Origin: Syncephalis fuscata
Taxonomy: Eukaryota > Zoopagomycota > Zoopagomycetes > Zoopagales > Piptocephalidaceae
Assembly: GCA_025786725.1 (NCBI GenBank)
Contig: JAHLTZ010000014.1
Coordinates: 434,001 to 498,000, forward strand
Length of the DNA: 64,000 nucleotides
Direction: 5' to 3'
Every line of letters begins with the position of its first letter. The first letter of the stretch is position 1. Below the pieces are notes generated by a model. The model saw nothing but the letters and a program-made list of their open reading frames with translations, did no database searches and was not told the DNA's origin. This document shows, piece by piece, positions 44,364 through 55,542 of the stretch. Made by a program: the position numbers and the translations under genes.

Positions 44364-47134
44364 TTATTGTCGATCTCGACCAAATTCATCCGTCAATTCA
44401 CTGGTTAAATTGGATGATGATGAAGATGTTGTCGGTGGTGGATATTGACTATGGTCATCATTAAGTCGTGGTCGTGACCAAGTCCGATGTATTTCTGGTG
44501 ATCGAGATCGAGATCGATGTGTTGTGGTGGTTGTTCGTGTCAATGATCCACCTCGTCTCATATCGTGTCCTCGATGTGTATGATGTGTAAATCGATCATT
44601 ACTTCGACCACCACGGAATCGTCGTTGATTGTGTATTGATGTAGTAAAGTGTCGTGGTCTTTGTGCGTTGTTATTTGAATAGTGTTCATATTCATTATCT
44701 CGGTCATTGTAATTAGACATTGATCCCGATAATGTTTGTTGATGTCGTGGTATGAATTCATTCCCATCATTTACATTAAATTGATCAGGTGTCTTGTAAT
44801 AGGGTTGATTGGCTTGATAAAGTATTGTTGGCTTAGATATAGGTATAGTGGGTAATTGTGCTTGTTCTCCAGGTTCTTCAACAGAAACACCACCTATAAG
44901 TGATGTTATTGTAGCATCATATCCACCTACTGGTGCATCTCTTAAATACTGTTGATCATTTAATGTTAATTCATTAAGTGGAATGATTGAATGACCTTGT
45001 TGGAAATCAAATCGAGATTTAGGACCAAAAGCACAACGCCATCCAACCTATAATTAGTATTAGTACTATGATTAATATTGTCATAGCTATTTTATTTACC
45101 TTAATGGATAGACCATTATTGAGTGTAGCATTTGTACGTAATGATTCACGAGCCTGTTTAGCAATAGCATGACTATTCATGGTTACTAAAGCAGTTGCCG
45201 TTGATCGATCCATCTATTAAATATTATTCGTTAATACTGGCTAATACACATATTTATAGTAACTACTTCAATATGATCAATAATTCCAAATACGCCAAAC
45301 CGCTCATTTAAATCATGTTCCATAATTTGTTCTTGAATACCGCCAACGTACAGTGTCCGTCCCAATACTAATCGTTATATTGGCATCTATTATATTTAAA
45401 CCTAGATAAATAGCTTACCTTTTAACTGTGTTTTATCTATACTGACATCAGGCTGTACACGTCCTATACTCGCATTGTAATTTACAGATGATGCTGTTGA
45501 TGATGACAGTAATGCTGGTAATAACGATGAATGGCTAGTAGATTGTAGTATAGTAGCAAGTGTATTCAATGTATTATTTGATAGTAATGATGTTTCTTGT
45601 CGATTAACGCTTGGTGTTTGTCTATGTATAAATAAAAGAAATGTTCATTGGTATAAGGAAAACACTTGGATTAATACACATGACGTGTATTGACTATGTA
45701 ATAAACTGAATACATCTACTTAATTACTGCTATTATGACGATCATTACAACAATTATTGTTATTATTACAACACGCTCACACGTCAAGACCGTAGATAAA
45801 AGGCCGAACGTTTATTGACGTTCACCTATCATACATCGCTATTACTTACCCTTGATGATCGGTAAGTCCTAATACTGGTAGTGTTTGGTCATTCATTTGT
45901 ACATTCATATGAGGATGGTTATGGTTAGCAGTAGTAGCAGTAGTAGCAGTAGTAGTAGTAAATGGAATAAAAGTAGGTTCGGTGTTAAGGGACGGTAAAC
46001 TATTCATATTATTATAAATATGACTATCTTTCATATGAGATACTGTAGATAAATTAGTTAAAGGTAAAACAGCCATATTATCAATATCATATTGATGATT
46101 AGTCTTGTTAGTCTTATTATTATTACTATTGTTATCAGTACCATGATAATTAGTATGATCATTGTTACGAATGTCGTCATCGTCATCGTCATAATTATAA
46201 TTCAATGGATCGTTTAAATTACGTGGTGATTGAGATGGAATAGCTGTATTATTTATATCATTGCTATTACTACTATCCTTATTAGTAGGTAATCCAGATA
46301 GTTGTGTTTGAAGCATAGATATTAACTGAGGATTTTGTTGTAATGCACTTTGTAATATTTGATTTACATCCACTGGTTGTTGTTGTTGGTTGATCTATCG
46401 CGTTTAATTCATGGTTATTGTGGTTATCATTATTGTTATTGTCGTTAGATAGAGATACAGATGGTGGATTACTAGTTGATTCAACTATTGTACTATTAGC
46501 TATGTACTATTAAATAGACATCCTATTTAGTAAATAATATGATAATCACTTACCATTATCACTAAAATACTCATGGCGTATTTTTTCCAGTGTCACACTA
46601 TCAAAAGTCTCAAATTTCTCCCATATATCAATTAACTTTTTTCCTTTTTCCTAATACAATAATAATGAATATAATTATACTAACGCTATATGATTAATCA
46701 ATTACTTTTGCAAGTTCCCCTGAGTCAATGACGAGATGAACCATATTACTGAGATCACGTGCAAATCGTTGTGCATACTCCTTTGTAAAACCTAGTTCCT
46801 GACGACTAATCTTTTGGGCTGCTTCTAGTTTACGTGCTACAGACAGCCCCTGGCGACAAATACTATCGATAAGATAAAGACCTGATAGTCTGTATTCCCG
46901 TGGACATTTTCTAATAAATCGCTCTACGCTGTATACAATTGCTTTGTAGTTCTAATCGAGTCGGTGAATACATCAGAAACATACGTTTACTTGGGCACTT
47001 ACATTGGCATATCTGACTGCCAATTGCGTCAATTGTTCCACTTTAGCGGTTTTGATAGGTGGTTTCACGCCAAGTAAAGCGTGTAATTCCTTGTCAAAGA
47101 TTAGCAACGAATCACGGCTACTCATTGTGGTCAT
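44364..47134 (-). CDS. NRD1: Nrd1/Seb1-like RNA polymerase II CTD- and RNA-binding protein
   Basis: Nine exons on the minus strand: 47003-47134, 46706-46951, 46554-46650, 46459-46499, 45850-46394, 45419-45621, 45267-45367, 45100-45213, 44364-45047; 720 aa. Residues 1 to about 160 form a CTD-interaction domain (FIRKCPREYRLSGLYLIDSI, DIWEKFETF). A long Gln/Asn/Ser-rich linker follows. An RRM begins near residue 423 (TLYVGGIQEQIMEHDLNERF). After it comes GWRCAFGPKSRFDFQQG-SIIPLNELT and SVEEPGE, matching the Nrd1/Seb1 extension. The tail is RG/RS-rich. These proteins couple polymerase II to RNA 3' processing and termination. Exons 4-5 were placed by frame logic; the exon sum is divisible by three. 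It is divergent (308 bp) from the CNNM gene. Confidence 0.87.
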
Positions 47135-47442
47135 TGCTAGTTAGTAAACGATCGTAACAGTGGCTAATCGAGCATACAAACAAACAAACAAACAAACAAG
47201 CAAGTAAATAAGCCAATCGAAAGTTAAGGGTGGTAAAAATATTTAATCTGTGCAAGTTTCAAATTTAACAGTTTCCACACTTCCTTAACAACATCGATAA
47301 CAAGTAACCATCATCATCATCACCGTCACCGTCACCATTATTACTATTGTTACAATAGTAACAGTAATAGCAGTACCATTGATAGTAACGGCCATTGTAA
47401 TTGTAATTGTAACGGTAACACGAATAACTATTAAAATCAACG
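47135..47442. other. Divergent promoter region, Nrd1-like / CNNM
   Basis: 308 bp between two start codons. A CAAA tract lies near 47178-47200, and mixed CAT/ACC triplets and AT-rich stretches near 47285-47420. No clear TATA box. Confidence 0.4.
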
Positions 47443-49374
47443 ATGGACCACGAATCAAGTCAACGATCGGGTAGAATGGTCGATTGGTGTATTCTACTGC
47501 TATTTTGTTCAATAAGTGCAATATTAGGAAGATATTCTGTCGAGTGTTCTCAACATTGTGCCTATTCATCGACCAGTAGCGCTCCTCTCCCGTCATCTAG
47601 TGTTTATACTCCTCAGCAGGCACAATTTTGGTCATTTACGGCAATTGTTGTTGGTTTGATGTTTATCAGTGGACTTTCATCAGGTAACTAATGGTGTATA
47701 ACTATTAGTATATTATTTAGTATATTGTATAATAGGTCTACAACCAGCACTGCTTGCTTTGGATAACACCAATTTGCATATTATACGTAATATCGGTACA
47801 CCAATACAACAGGAATGGGCAAGTAAAATTCTACCTATTAGAAAAGATACGACACTATTGATGGTTACCCTCGTGTTGACCAATACACTGGCCAATGAAG
47901 CATTACCGTAAGTTTGAACAAATTATAAACTGTTTACTAACTGGTTTCTGTAGAATGGTAATGAATACGGTCGTTGATGGCAGCTTCATTCCTGTGCTGC
48001 TCTCATCGATAGGAGTATTTATATTTGGTGAGCTTGTCCCTCAAGGATTGTGTTCTCATTACGGTTTAATGGTGAGCGCATGGCTTACCTGGTAAGTGGA
48101 ATATGCTGTATAAATGGCTAGCTGATCTGTTTTTACTAGGCCAGTAAAATTCCTAATGATTATATTTGTAAGTAAATGAATATTAATAGTATACATATTT
48201 TATTAACATTATTACAGTGGATTATTGTCAAACCTATTGCACTACTATTAGATTTAATATTTGGTAAAACACGCGGTATGGTATATCATCGACCAGGTAA
48301 TGACATTGTGTACATATAGCTAGGCATTATCCATTAATAATCTAATAAATACTGTTAGAATTGAAGGAATTGGTCACCTATTATGGCGATCCTGAACATG
48401 GCGATCTTTCATCAGAAGAAGTAAAAATTATTCGTGGTACATTGGATTTACAACTTAAAACGGCCGGTGATATCATGACACCTGTAAATAACTGACTATC
48501 AATTAAAGTAAATAGCTACTAATCCATAGTATTTATAGTTATCACAAGTATTCTCTATCGATATTGATGCCGTATTGGATGAAGAACTATTGGAACTTAT
48601 TGCTAAAGAAGGCTACAGCCGCATTCCTGTATATCAAAATGAAAAGAATAGTGTTATTGGTGTATTACTAACCAAGGTAATGAGCCACTAATAGATTATA
48701 TCAATATAGTAACTATACATTTAATTAGAATTTAATTGGTATTCATTCCGATGACGGTATACCAGTAGGAGAAGTTTGTACTCGACCCTGCTTAACTGTA
48801 GCCTCAGATACTTCATTATTGATTTTATTATTAACATTTGAAAAGGGCACTAGTAAGTAGTGTAGTATATTATAAAGCATTATTTAATCTAATATAATCT
48901 AATATATACATATTATTATTGCCATTAGGTCATATGGCAATGGTTAAAGGTTCAGATAGTGATGTTATTATAGGTATTGTTACATTAGAGGATGTTATCG
49001 AAGAAATGTTACAACAGCAAATATTCGATGAATCTGATTTAACAGTTTATCGATTGGCTCAACAGCAAATTAATAGGGCTATCAAGAAGTTTGCTTTATT
49101 AAATCGTGCCAATCTTCAACAGAATCAACAAAGACAGCGTCGATGGTCAGAATATAACTGTAGTCAGTCAACTAGTAATAAGAGCACCGGTAAACATGCT
49201 AGAAATGCTAGTGTTGATCAAACGGCAAATCCATCAATGTATAGGACAGCCAGTACGAGTAGACATCAATTCTCACCCGGGCAAGATAAAGCAATACATA
49301 TTATTGTTGAAGAGCCTCAACCGCCTAATGAGCACTCATCATTGTTACCACAATCGTCTACCAATCACAGTTGA
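47443..49374 (+). CDS. MAM3: CNNM/Mam3-family membrane protein (DUF21 plus CBS pair)
   Basis: Nine exons: 47443-47683, 47736-47907, 47954-48091, 48140-48167, 48218-48296, 48359-48483, 48539-48676, 48729-48852, 48929-49374; 496 aa. An N-terminal signal or anchor helix precedes the DUF21 (CNNM transmembrane) domain: FWSFTAIVVGLMFISGLSSGLQPALLALD, VLTNTLANEALP, IFGELVPQ. The CBS pair follows (TAGDIMTPLSQVFSID, GYSRIPVYQNEKNSVIGVLLTKN, IIGIVTLEDVIEEML). The C-terminal tail is polar and Gln/Ser-rich. Relatives transport or sense divalent metals such as Mg2+; yeast Mam3 sits in the vacuolar membrane and affects metal homeostasis. Exon 4 is only 28 nt. It converges on the Sel1-repeat gene with 32 bp between stops. 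Confidence 0.92.
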
Positions 49375-49406
49375 TCATTTTATTATTACTTTGCTATGAA
49401 TGATGT

Positions 49407-51027
49407 CTATTGACTATTATTTAATAGTTCTTTGGCCGATTCACCAAATATGTCATCTCTTGTAACTAGTCGTGTCCAAAGACTTTTTGCCCTATTCATA
49501 TCTTTGTTTAAACCACCTCGACCTTCAGCGTATAATTTTCCCAAATTAATCTGTAAATTACATATCAATCAATTAATAAACTGTTAGTATTCATCCAATA
49601 CTCTGTGTTAACTAGTAGCCATCTCTTACCAGTGCAGGTGGAACATTCCGTTCTGCGGCCATAGTCCAGTATTCAACAGCACGTCTTTCATCTCGTGCCA
49701 CACCATCGCCAACAAAATAGCAATAGCCGGCGTTGTATAGTGCATTGGGTACACCTAGTATATCCCAAGTAAGTATTATCTACACTATACTATACTACTT
49801 GCCTTTCGCGGCTGATTGTTCAATCCATCGAAATGCTTCTTCTTTTTCTGGTTGGCCCGAGGGTCCTTGTCCGTTGGTTAGCATAACACCTAGCAAGTAT
49901 TGTGCTTCTGCATCCTGTAATTCCGCTGCCTTTTTAAAATACCCATAAGCTTTATTAAAGTCTTGTTCTACACCTCGTGGCAATAAATAGACCTTGCCTA
50001 TCTAACGTTAGGGGTAGTATTAAATAGAGACTATTAACCTACCCAGTTCTGTATAGGCAGCTGGATGTCCTAATGGACCTGCACGCTCCCATAATGAAAT
50101 GGCCGTTTTGATATCATTTTTCTCGCGGATTAACATAGTTGCCAAGTTCAACTGAGCAACACCATGCCCTTCATCGGCCAGTTTGGTAAATATTGCTTCA
50201 GCTTTTATGCTATCACGTTTGATTCCATTGGGTGCTATATATAATGTTATATAAATTGTTATATTGCCATTAACAGTAATATAATGAGCTTACCTTGATA
50301 AAGCAATACTGCGTAATTACACATGGATGTGCTATCACCCGACTCTCCCAATAGACGATAAAGCATTACAGCACATGTAGTGCCATCTATTGGTATTAAT
50401 TAATCTACATGTTATATTATTGTAGCTATGCCTACTTTTAGAAAACTTTAATAAAGCACTAGCTAGTGTTTTTAATGCTAGTACATCATTATTTGCCGCT
50501 AATTGAATGTCAATAACCAAGTTGATCTATTTGTAGATCGTTTACCTGCTAATACTGAGGATTTAAGCGTTTCCCAATCGCTATCCGCTGCATCTAAAGC
50601 AATGCCATTATACTGAGCATCTAATAGTAATGTTGTAGCCCGATAAGCAACTTTGGATGTTAGTTCGCTTTTCTCTTTTTTACAAAGGGCCTGTAGAATA
50701 GCATCCGACGGTAGAATATCTAGCTGACTATTAGAATAAATACATGTATTATTGCTACGCCATACCATCTGCTTCTAATCTATTATCGCTTTCCAATGTA
50801 TGTTCCTGCTCGTCTCTAGCGGGTAAATTGGCAAAAATGCCACCCATACTTTGTTCTTTATAGACTGGCGCTGATAGTCGCGAAAACAAAGCTTTTTGCG
50901 TCTTCGGTATAACAACATAACCTCTACTTAACGTATCGACCACAGAGTACCCAGTACTCGGTCTGTACCGTGTCAATGACCCGCCGTGTCGACGTAATAT
51001 AGCGTGCAGAATCCTTGTTGTAGCCAT
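49407..51027 (-). CDS. Sel1-repeat (TPR-like) protein, probably mitochondrial
   Basis: Eight exons on the minus strand: 50766-51027, 50546-50719, 50436-50498, 50294-50386, 50043-50234, 49803-49997, 49630-49754, 49407-49550; 415 aa. The N-terminus is Arg-rich and Ser-rich without acids (MATTRILHAILRRHGGSL), suiting a presequence. At least four Sel1-like repeats follow from about residue 200: DEGHGVAQLNLATMLI, LGHPAAYTELGKVYLLPRGVEQD, LQDAEAQYLLGVMLTNGQG and VPNALYNAGYCYFVGDGVARD. Such repeats act as protein-docking scaffolds. The intron at 49755-49802 uses a GC donor (gcaagt). Exon 1/2 uses a 46 nt intron; an alternative 31 nt one is less likely. Confidence 0.82.
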
Positions 51028-51141
51028 TGTATAAATTGGTGTGATTTAAATATTTTATTAAAAGAGCCGCTATTGTCGTTCTTTTATTAAATATTTACGG
51101 TGAAATTCGCTCTTTCTTTTCTTTTCTTATTCGTCGTCAAT
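51028..51141. promoter_or_regulatory. Short bidirectional promoter with near-palindrome
   Basis: Only 114 bp separate the start codons of the Sel1-repeat gene and the mitochondrial bL19 gene. Arms at about 51045-51067 and 51078-51098 form an imperfect inverted repeat (core TAAATATTT...TAAAAGA), with an 10-base GC-containing centre (cgctattgtc). The symmetric layout fits a shared regulatory site driving both mitochondrial-type genes. A C/T-rich tract lies at about 51105-51130 on the bL19 side. Confidence 0.45.
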
Positions 51142-51848
51142 ATGAATTCTCTAGTGGGTCGCTTTCAACAGCGATGGATCCCACTACTTACTAGACCAAT
51201 GCTAGGAGCGAGTGTCGCTACAAGAGTGGGCCTTGCTCGATTCACGACTACCAGTAAGTATGAGTGTTGTAGTCGCGTTTATTTACCAATACATCACGTT
51301 CTAGCACACCGATGGCAGCTGAACCCGCCGCCATCGAATCAAGTCCGATTATTGTACCGGAGAAGCAGTTCCCTATACCGAAAGGTCCAATAACCAATCG
51401 TAACTTAATTGAAGTTGTAACGACTGAACATTTGGAACGACTAGATCCTACAGGTGAGAAACGAGCACTGCTTTCTCGTCGTAGTCGTAGCCATATCAAT
51501 CCAGGTGATGTGCTTATGATCGAGTCGTATACATCACGTACCAAGGGAACAACGACGCGATTTATGGGAGTATGCATTGCTATTTGCCGTAAAGGTGTTG
51601 ATACCAACGTACTTGTACGTAATATCGTCGAGCGTATCGGTGTAGAGTTTCGCTTTCCGGTATTTAGTCCAATGGTTAAACGCATTGAAATATTAAAGCG
51701 CGGTGAAGGCTATCGACGTGCCAAACTCTACTATCTACGCGAACAGCCAGGCAAGGCATTCCAATTAGCGGGACTCCGTAAACAGCAACAGCAGCAGCAG
51801 CAGCAAAAACAACAAGCTGCACTAGCTGCCAAAACAAAGAAAGCATAA
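51142..51848 (+). CDS. MRPL19: Mitochondrial large ribosomal subunit protein bL19m
   Basis: Two exons: 51142-51253 and 51319-51848; 213 aa. An N-terminal targeting sequence rich in Arg, Ser and Thr (RFQQRWIPLLTRP) precedes the bL19 core: HINPGDVLMIESYTSRTKG, FMGVCIAICRKGVDTNVLVRNI, GVEFRFPVFSPMVKRIEIL and YRRAKLYYLREQPGKAF. Its C-terminus ends in a poly-Gln stretch and a Lys/Ala tail. bL19 lies at the subunit interface. It shares a very short bidirectional promoter with the Sel1-repeat gene and converges on the next gene with 31 bp between stops. Confidence 0.94.
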
Positions 51849-51879
51849 CTTTACATTATAATAAAAAGTTTATTTTATA

Positions 51880-52915
51880 TTAACTAGGTGATATGGCAAA
51901 TCGATGAAATTGTCGTGCATAGGCTGTATGAACACGCCAATTAAATATATCATCAATTGATTCGGCATATAAACCAGGATAGACACCAAGGCCAGCAGTG
52001 GGTCCAGTAGCACCAAGTGCTTTATAGCGGTGTGGATGACCCAAACGGAACATAATAGATAATACAGTATCACGTTGTGTATAGTAGAGAAATGTACCTT
52101 GACGTGCTGCACCTGCACTTAGAATATCCGCAACATCAGGTTCGGCACAAGCCGGTGCACATAAATGAAGCCAATCGGGCCGTGGATCAATAGTGTTTGG
52201 AGTAGATGACACATCTGCTGGTTTACTCGTAATACCCGCTTCTCTTAGTGCTTCAAGTATATGACGGCAGCCAAGTGAATGGGCAACAACACGTACATAC
52301 TTGTATTGTTTACGTAACTCAATCAATCGATCAAATAATTCATGAGCTCGTTCTCGGGCTTGTTCATCAGCATGTCGATACTGTCGTATGATGCGGGCTG
52401 CATTTAATCCCATATCAACACCAATAGTAGCTAGTGCAGACGCCGGTGTAATAGCACTTAATCCACGTGCCGCAATATACGTTGAATAAAGACCAGATGC
52501 GATGGTAGCCGATGGTCGTGGTAATAATGACGATAATTGACCAGAAGGCCAGCTATATCTATATATTATAAAGTTATTAATATTATTACAATAAAAGCAA
52601 TAAAAAACTACTATATGTAATTGATAATTACCCGTAAACCGTACCCGACCAACGATGCTTTGGTGATAGCATAAGTAGTCGATGTGACCACATCCAATCT
52701 TCAAAATGATCAGCCGTCTCTCCTTCGGCTAAAAAGCCTTTATATGTAATAGTATATATGTAATAGTATATAAATATATATTAATAAATAGTTTTATTTA
52801 TTAATAAGCTACCTTTGATATACAATGTTGCCTGCGTTTCCTCGCCATTAGGCCGAGATAGAATACGCCATTGAGGCAGTGCCACTTGAGAATAAAATCT
52901 AGATAAAGCAGTCAT
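51880..52915 (-). CDS. Alpha/beta-hydrolase-like protein with AHSLG motif
   Basis: Three exons on the minus strand: 52813-52915, 52632-52737, 51880-52558; 295 aa. Visible features: LYIKGFLAEGETADHFEDW (a typical strand-loop entry of lipase-like folds) and WSGTVYGYSWPSGQ. The nucleophile-elbow-like VRVVAHSLGCRHILEAL has Ser flanked as A-H-S-L-G. Possible acid and histidine contributors lie later (LHLCAPACAEPD, NWRVHTAYARQFHRF). It resembles DUF726/DUF900-type serine hydrolases in layout, but I cannot name the family. No membrane helix is obvious. Activity is inferred from the motif only. Confidence 0.75.
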
Positions 52916-53187
52916 GTATAACAAAAGTATTAAAGAAAATAAAGGCTATTATTAATTAACAGGTCCCCTTAAATAATAGTAATAATATAAATAATGATGA
53001 TAGCAATGGCTAATTTACATAAAATAAACAAAATTAATTAAAATTGAATTTATTTAAATGTCATAGACACGTTAATTACTATGAACTGTATACAAAAAAG
53101 CAGTAGCATTATATAAAATACATATAAATAGTATGATCAGATTAAAGACTGTCATCATACTATTTACACTTGTTGTTGTTGTCATTT

Positions 53188-55542
53188 TTAAAAGAGTGAT
53201 GGCGATAATGAATTGTATTGAAGTGTTGATGGTGCTGATTGAGTATGATCAGGAGGTGCTGGTCTACGTCGTCCATTACTTATCCATAAAGGTGTAGAGC
53301 TTTGAAGAGCTGAATGATCATCGTCATTACTATGATGATGATGATGTAGATTACTATCATGTAGATTGTCACTACTATCTAAATGTTTGCTATCAATGGA
53401 TATACGAGAACTACTATTAGATTGCATCGTTTGACGTACAACATCAGCAAGAGAAGAGAGAATGCGTTCAGATGCTGTAATAGCATTAGGTGCTGAAATA
53501 GTTTGCACCACAGGTTCAGATGTTGTTACTGTTGTGGCTGTAGCTGTAGCTGTTGATGATCCATTTGATCGTTGTGTATTGGAGAATATACTGGTTATAG
53601 TACGTCTATTATTTACATTTGCTGTTGTTGAGCGATATTTAAGCCAATTAAATCGACGTCGCTGTAAAACAGAGTCACGATTATTTGCTGTTACTGGTAA
53701 TGTTGGTGTTGTTATAGTCGATGTTGGCATTGTTACTGATGGCACAGTTGTTGTTGGTGCTGACAGTGTTGCTGTTGTTGGTGTTGCATTTGTCGTTGTC
53801 GGTGTTGGTGGTGGCACAAGTGCACCAATATCGCATACAAATCCCTCGGGAATAATCCATCGTTCTCCTGAACGACGTGGTCTAGGAAATGTTGGTGGCG
53901 GACCAATATTAGGCCGTTGACGACGTACTGTATATCTTAATAGGCCATGTGATTCATTAGGTGCGGCCCATTGGTCTTTACCATGTTCTTTCATTACAGC
54001 CATCGTTTGTTCATTTAGACTAGCAAACGAAGAAGGTACCGGATGGTGAAAGAACCAAGCTAAACTACCTAAACTATCCTGCTCTATTGCCTTTTCTAGC
54101 TGATTAATGGCTTTTTTCGTTTCGGCTTGTCTATCTACTCGTAGTTGCATCATTCGATGTTTTAACGAAATTGGCTGTTTATTCGTTTTAACCGGCACAA
54201 TAACCGTTCCTTCGTTTTTAACCGGTAATCGAGCATGCCATCCGAATGATGGCCATTCATTGGATAGCTCTTCTTCTTGCGATAGGCTTGTGGTAGAAGT
54301 GCTACTTGTACTATTCCGATTATTAGAAGTCATGGGTAGTGTGTGTGGGTTGGGCCGAGTAATTGGCATACGATAGCGTGAACTAAAGAAGCCGGCTCTA
54401 CGCCCATTGGATAGCGATGGAAATAGCAAATTTGATCTGGATACTCTTGGTGACAGTCGGCGTCTAGATGGCGCCGGCGTCGGTGCTGATATTGTCTCCG
54501 CTGGCAATGATAGTCGACGTGTACTAGCCAATAGTCTTTGTCGCTGATATCGACGTCGAATAGAATACGTATCAGGTGCTACAGCTGGTGGTGGCAAACG
54601 TGCCACACGACGAAGCGTAGAAGATAGTGTAGTGATTGGTGGTGGCGGTGGTGGCATCAATGGCGGTGCAGCCATAGGCGAATGCGATACTGAATTTGTC
54701 GATGTGCTATCAGATGGGCTGGATTTAGCCATATCTTGTGGTGCCACCAATTGCCATTGGTATTCCTTCCATGCTTGAGGTGATATCAGTTTGGATGTTA
54801 TTTCAGGTGAATGATTAGTCTCATTGGTCTCATTCGACGATGTTGCTGATAAGGGTAATGATGCGTATTTAGGTGTAGGTAGCATGGCGGACCAGCCATA
54901 GCACCATTCTTCAAGTCCATCACCACGGCACTGTGGCATACCTGTCATCGCTGAATAGGTATAGCGTAGACCAGTTGCTAGCATAGGTGTAAATAAAAGT
55001 CGGCCTGTTGTTGGATGAATAGCGCGTAGACAGAAGGCAATATGATAAGCACGCGCATTTTCCTGGCCAAAGCGTATAATTAGAATAGGTGGTCGTTTGA
55101 CAAAATGCCTTATTAGTGCACGCCGAGCACAATAGCGCAGGCCATCTCGTCTTAAATGGGTATTTACCAATGGCTGAATAGTAGTATTAGTAGTAGGAGT
55201 GGCAACGGTACTACTATGATCTACCATTTCACCGAGTGTCCCCTCTTGAACCAGTGTTGATTGAGCGTGTTTTATTGCCACTCGATTCGAGTGAAGCTGT
55301 CGCAGCCAATTAAATGGAGCTGAACATTTTGAAGCTATAGTTGACGGTCGTTGGTTACGGCGCTGCTTCTTCAATAAAGCATGTTCATGCTCAGTGGAAA
55401 TAGGCTCGGTGGCTAGACGAAATAGCGTGGGCAAATCTAGCTGATTTAAAATGGATTCTACCGCTTCAGTGGGTAAAAGAATGGGCTTTTTTGCTGTTGA
55501 TGGCAAAAATGGCGTCTCTAATTGAAATGATGCTATTGACAT
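53188..55542 (-). CDS. Large hypothetical protein with F-box-like N-terminal segment
   Basis: Intronless, about 784 aa from the first ATG (MSIASFQLETPF). The open frame continues 32 codons further upstream without an ATG, so an extra 5' exon is possible. Near the N-terminus LPTEAVESILNQLDLPTLFRLA resembles an F-box. A conserved-looking block follows: LRYCARRALIRHFVKRPPILIIRFG and IAFCLRAIHPTTGRLLFTPMLATGLRYTYSA. The remainder is low-complexity Ser/Thr/Pro, with RRR clusters and a poly-His stretch (LHHHHHSNDDD). A role in SCF ubiquitin ligases is a possibility from the F-box-like stretch alone. The upstream 0.5 kb is purine-rich on the + strand, so pyrimidine-rich in the gene's direction. Confidence 0.6.
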   Translation of the reverse strand: MSIASFQLETPFLPSTAKKPILLPTEAVESILNQLDLPTLFRLATEPISTEHEHALLKKQRRNQRPSTIASKCSAPFNWLRQLHSNRVAIKHAQSTLVQEGTLGEMVDHSSTVATPTTNTTIQPLVNTHLRRDGLRYCARRALIRHFVKRPPILIIRFGQENARAYHIAFCLRAIHPTTGRLLFTPMLATGLRYTYSAMTGMPQCRGDGLEEWCYGWSAMLPTPKYASLPLSATSSNETNETNHSPEITSKLISPQAWKEYQWQLVAPQDMAKSSPSDSTSTNSVSHSPMAAPPLMPPPPPPITTLSSTLRRVARLPPPAVAPDTYSIRRRYQRQRLLASTRRLSLPAETISAPTPAPSRRRLSPRVSRSNLLFPSLSNGRRAGFFSSRYRMPITRPNPHTLPMTSNNRNSTSSTSTTSLSQEEELSNEWPSFGWHARLPVKNEGTVIVPVKTNKQPISLKHRMMQLRVDRQAETKKAINQLEKAIEQDSLGSLAWFFHHPVPSSFASLNEQTMAVMKEHGKDQWAAPNESHGLLRYTVRRQRPNIGPPPTFPRPRRSGERWIIPEGFVCDIGALVPPPTPTTTNATPTTATLSAPTTTVPSVTMPTSTITTPTLPVTANNRDSVLQRRRFNWLKYRSTTANVNNRRTITSIFSNTQRSNGSSTATATATTVTTSEPVVQTISAPNAITASERILSSLADVVRQTMQSNSSSRISIDSKHLDSSDNLHDSNLHHHHHSNDDDHSALQSSTPLWISNGRRRPAPPDHTQSAPSTLQYNSLSPSLF

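Noticed and set aside
50735-50765. Alternative 31 nt intron in the Sel1-repeat gene
   Set aside because: It would keep the frame but is shorter than every other intron placed; a 46 nt intron ending at ctag also keeps the frame and fits the size range.
53462-53920. 152-codon plus-strand Val-rich frame
   Set aside because: It is antisense to the Thr/Pro-rich region of the F-box-like gene, so the Val/Gly repeats are complementary artefacts.
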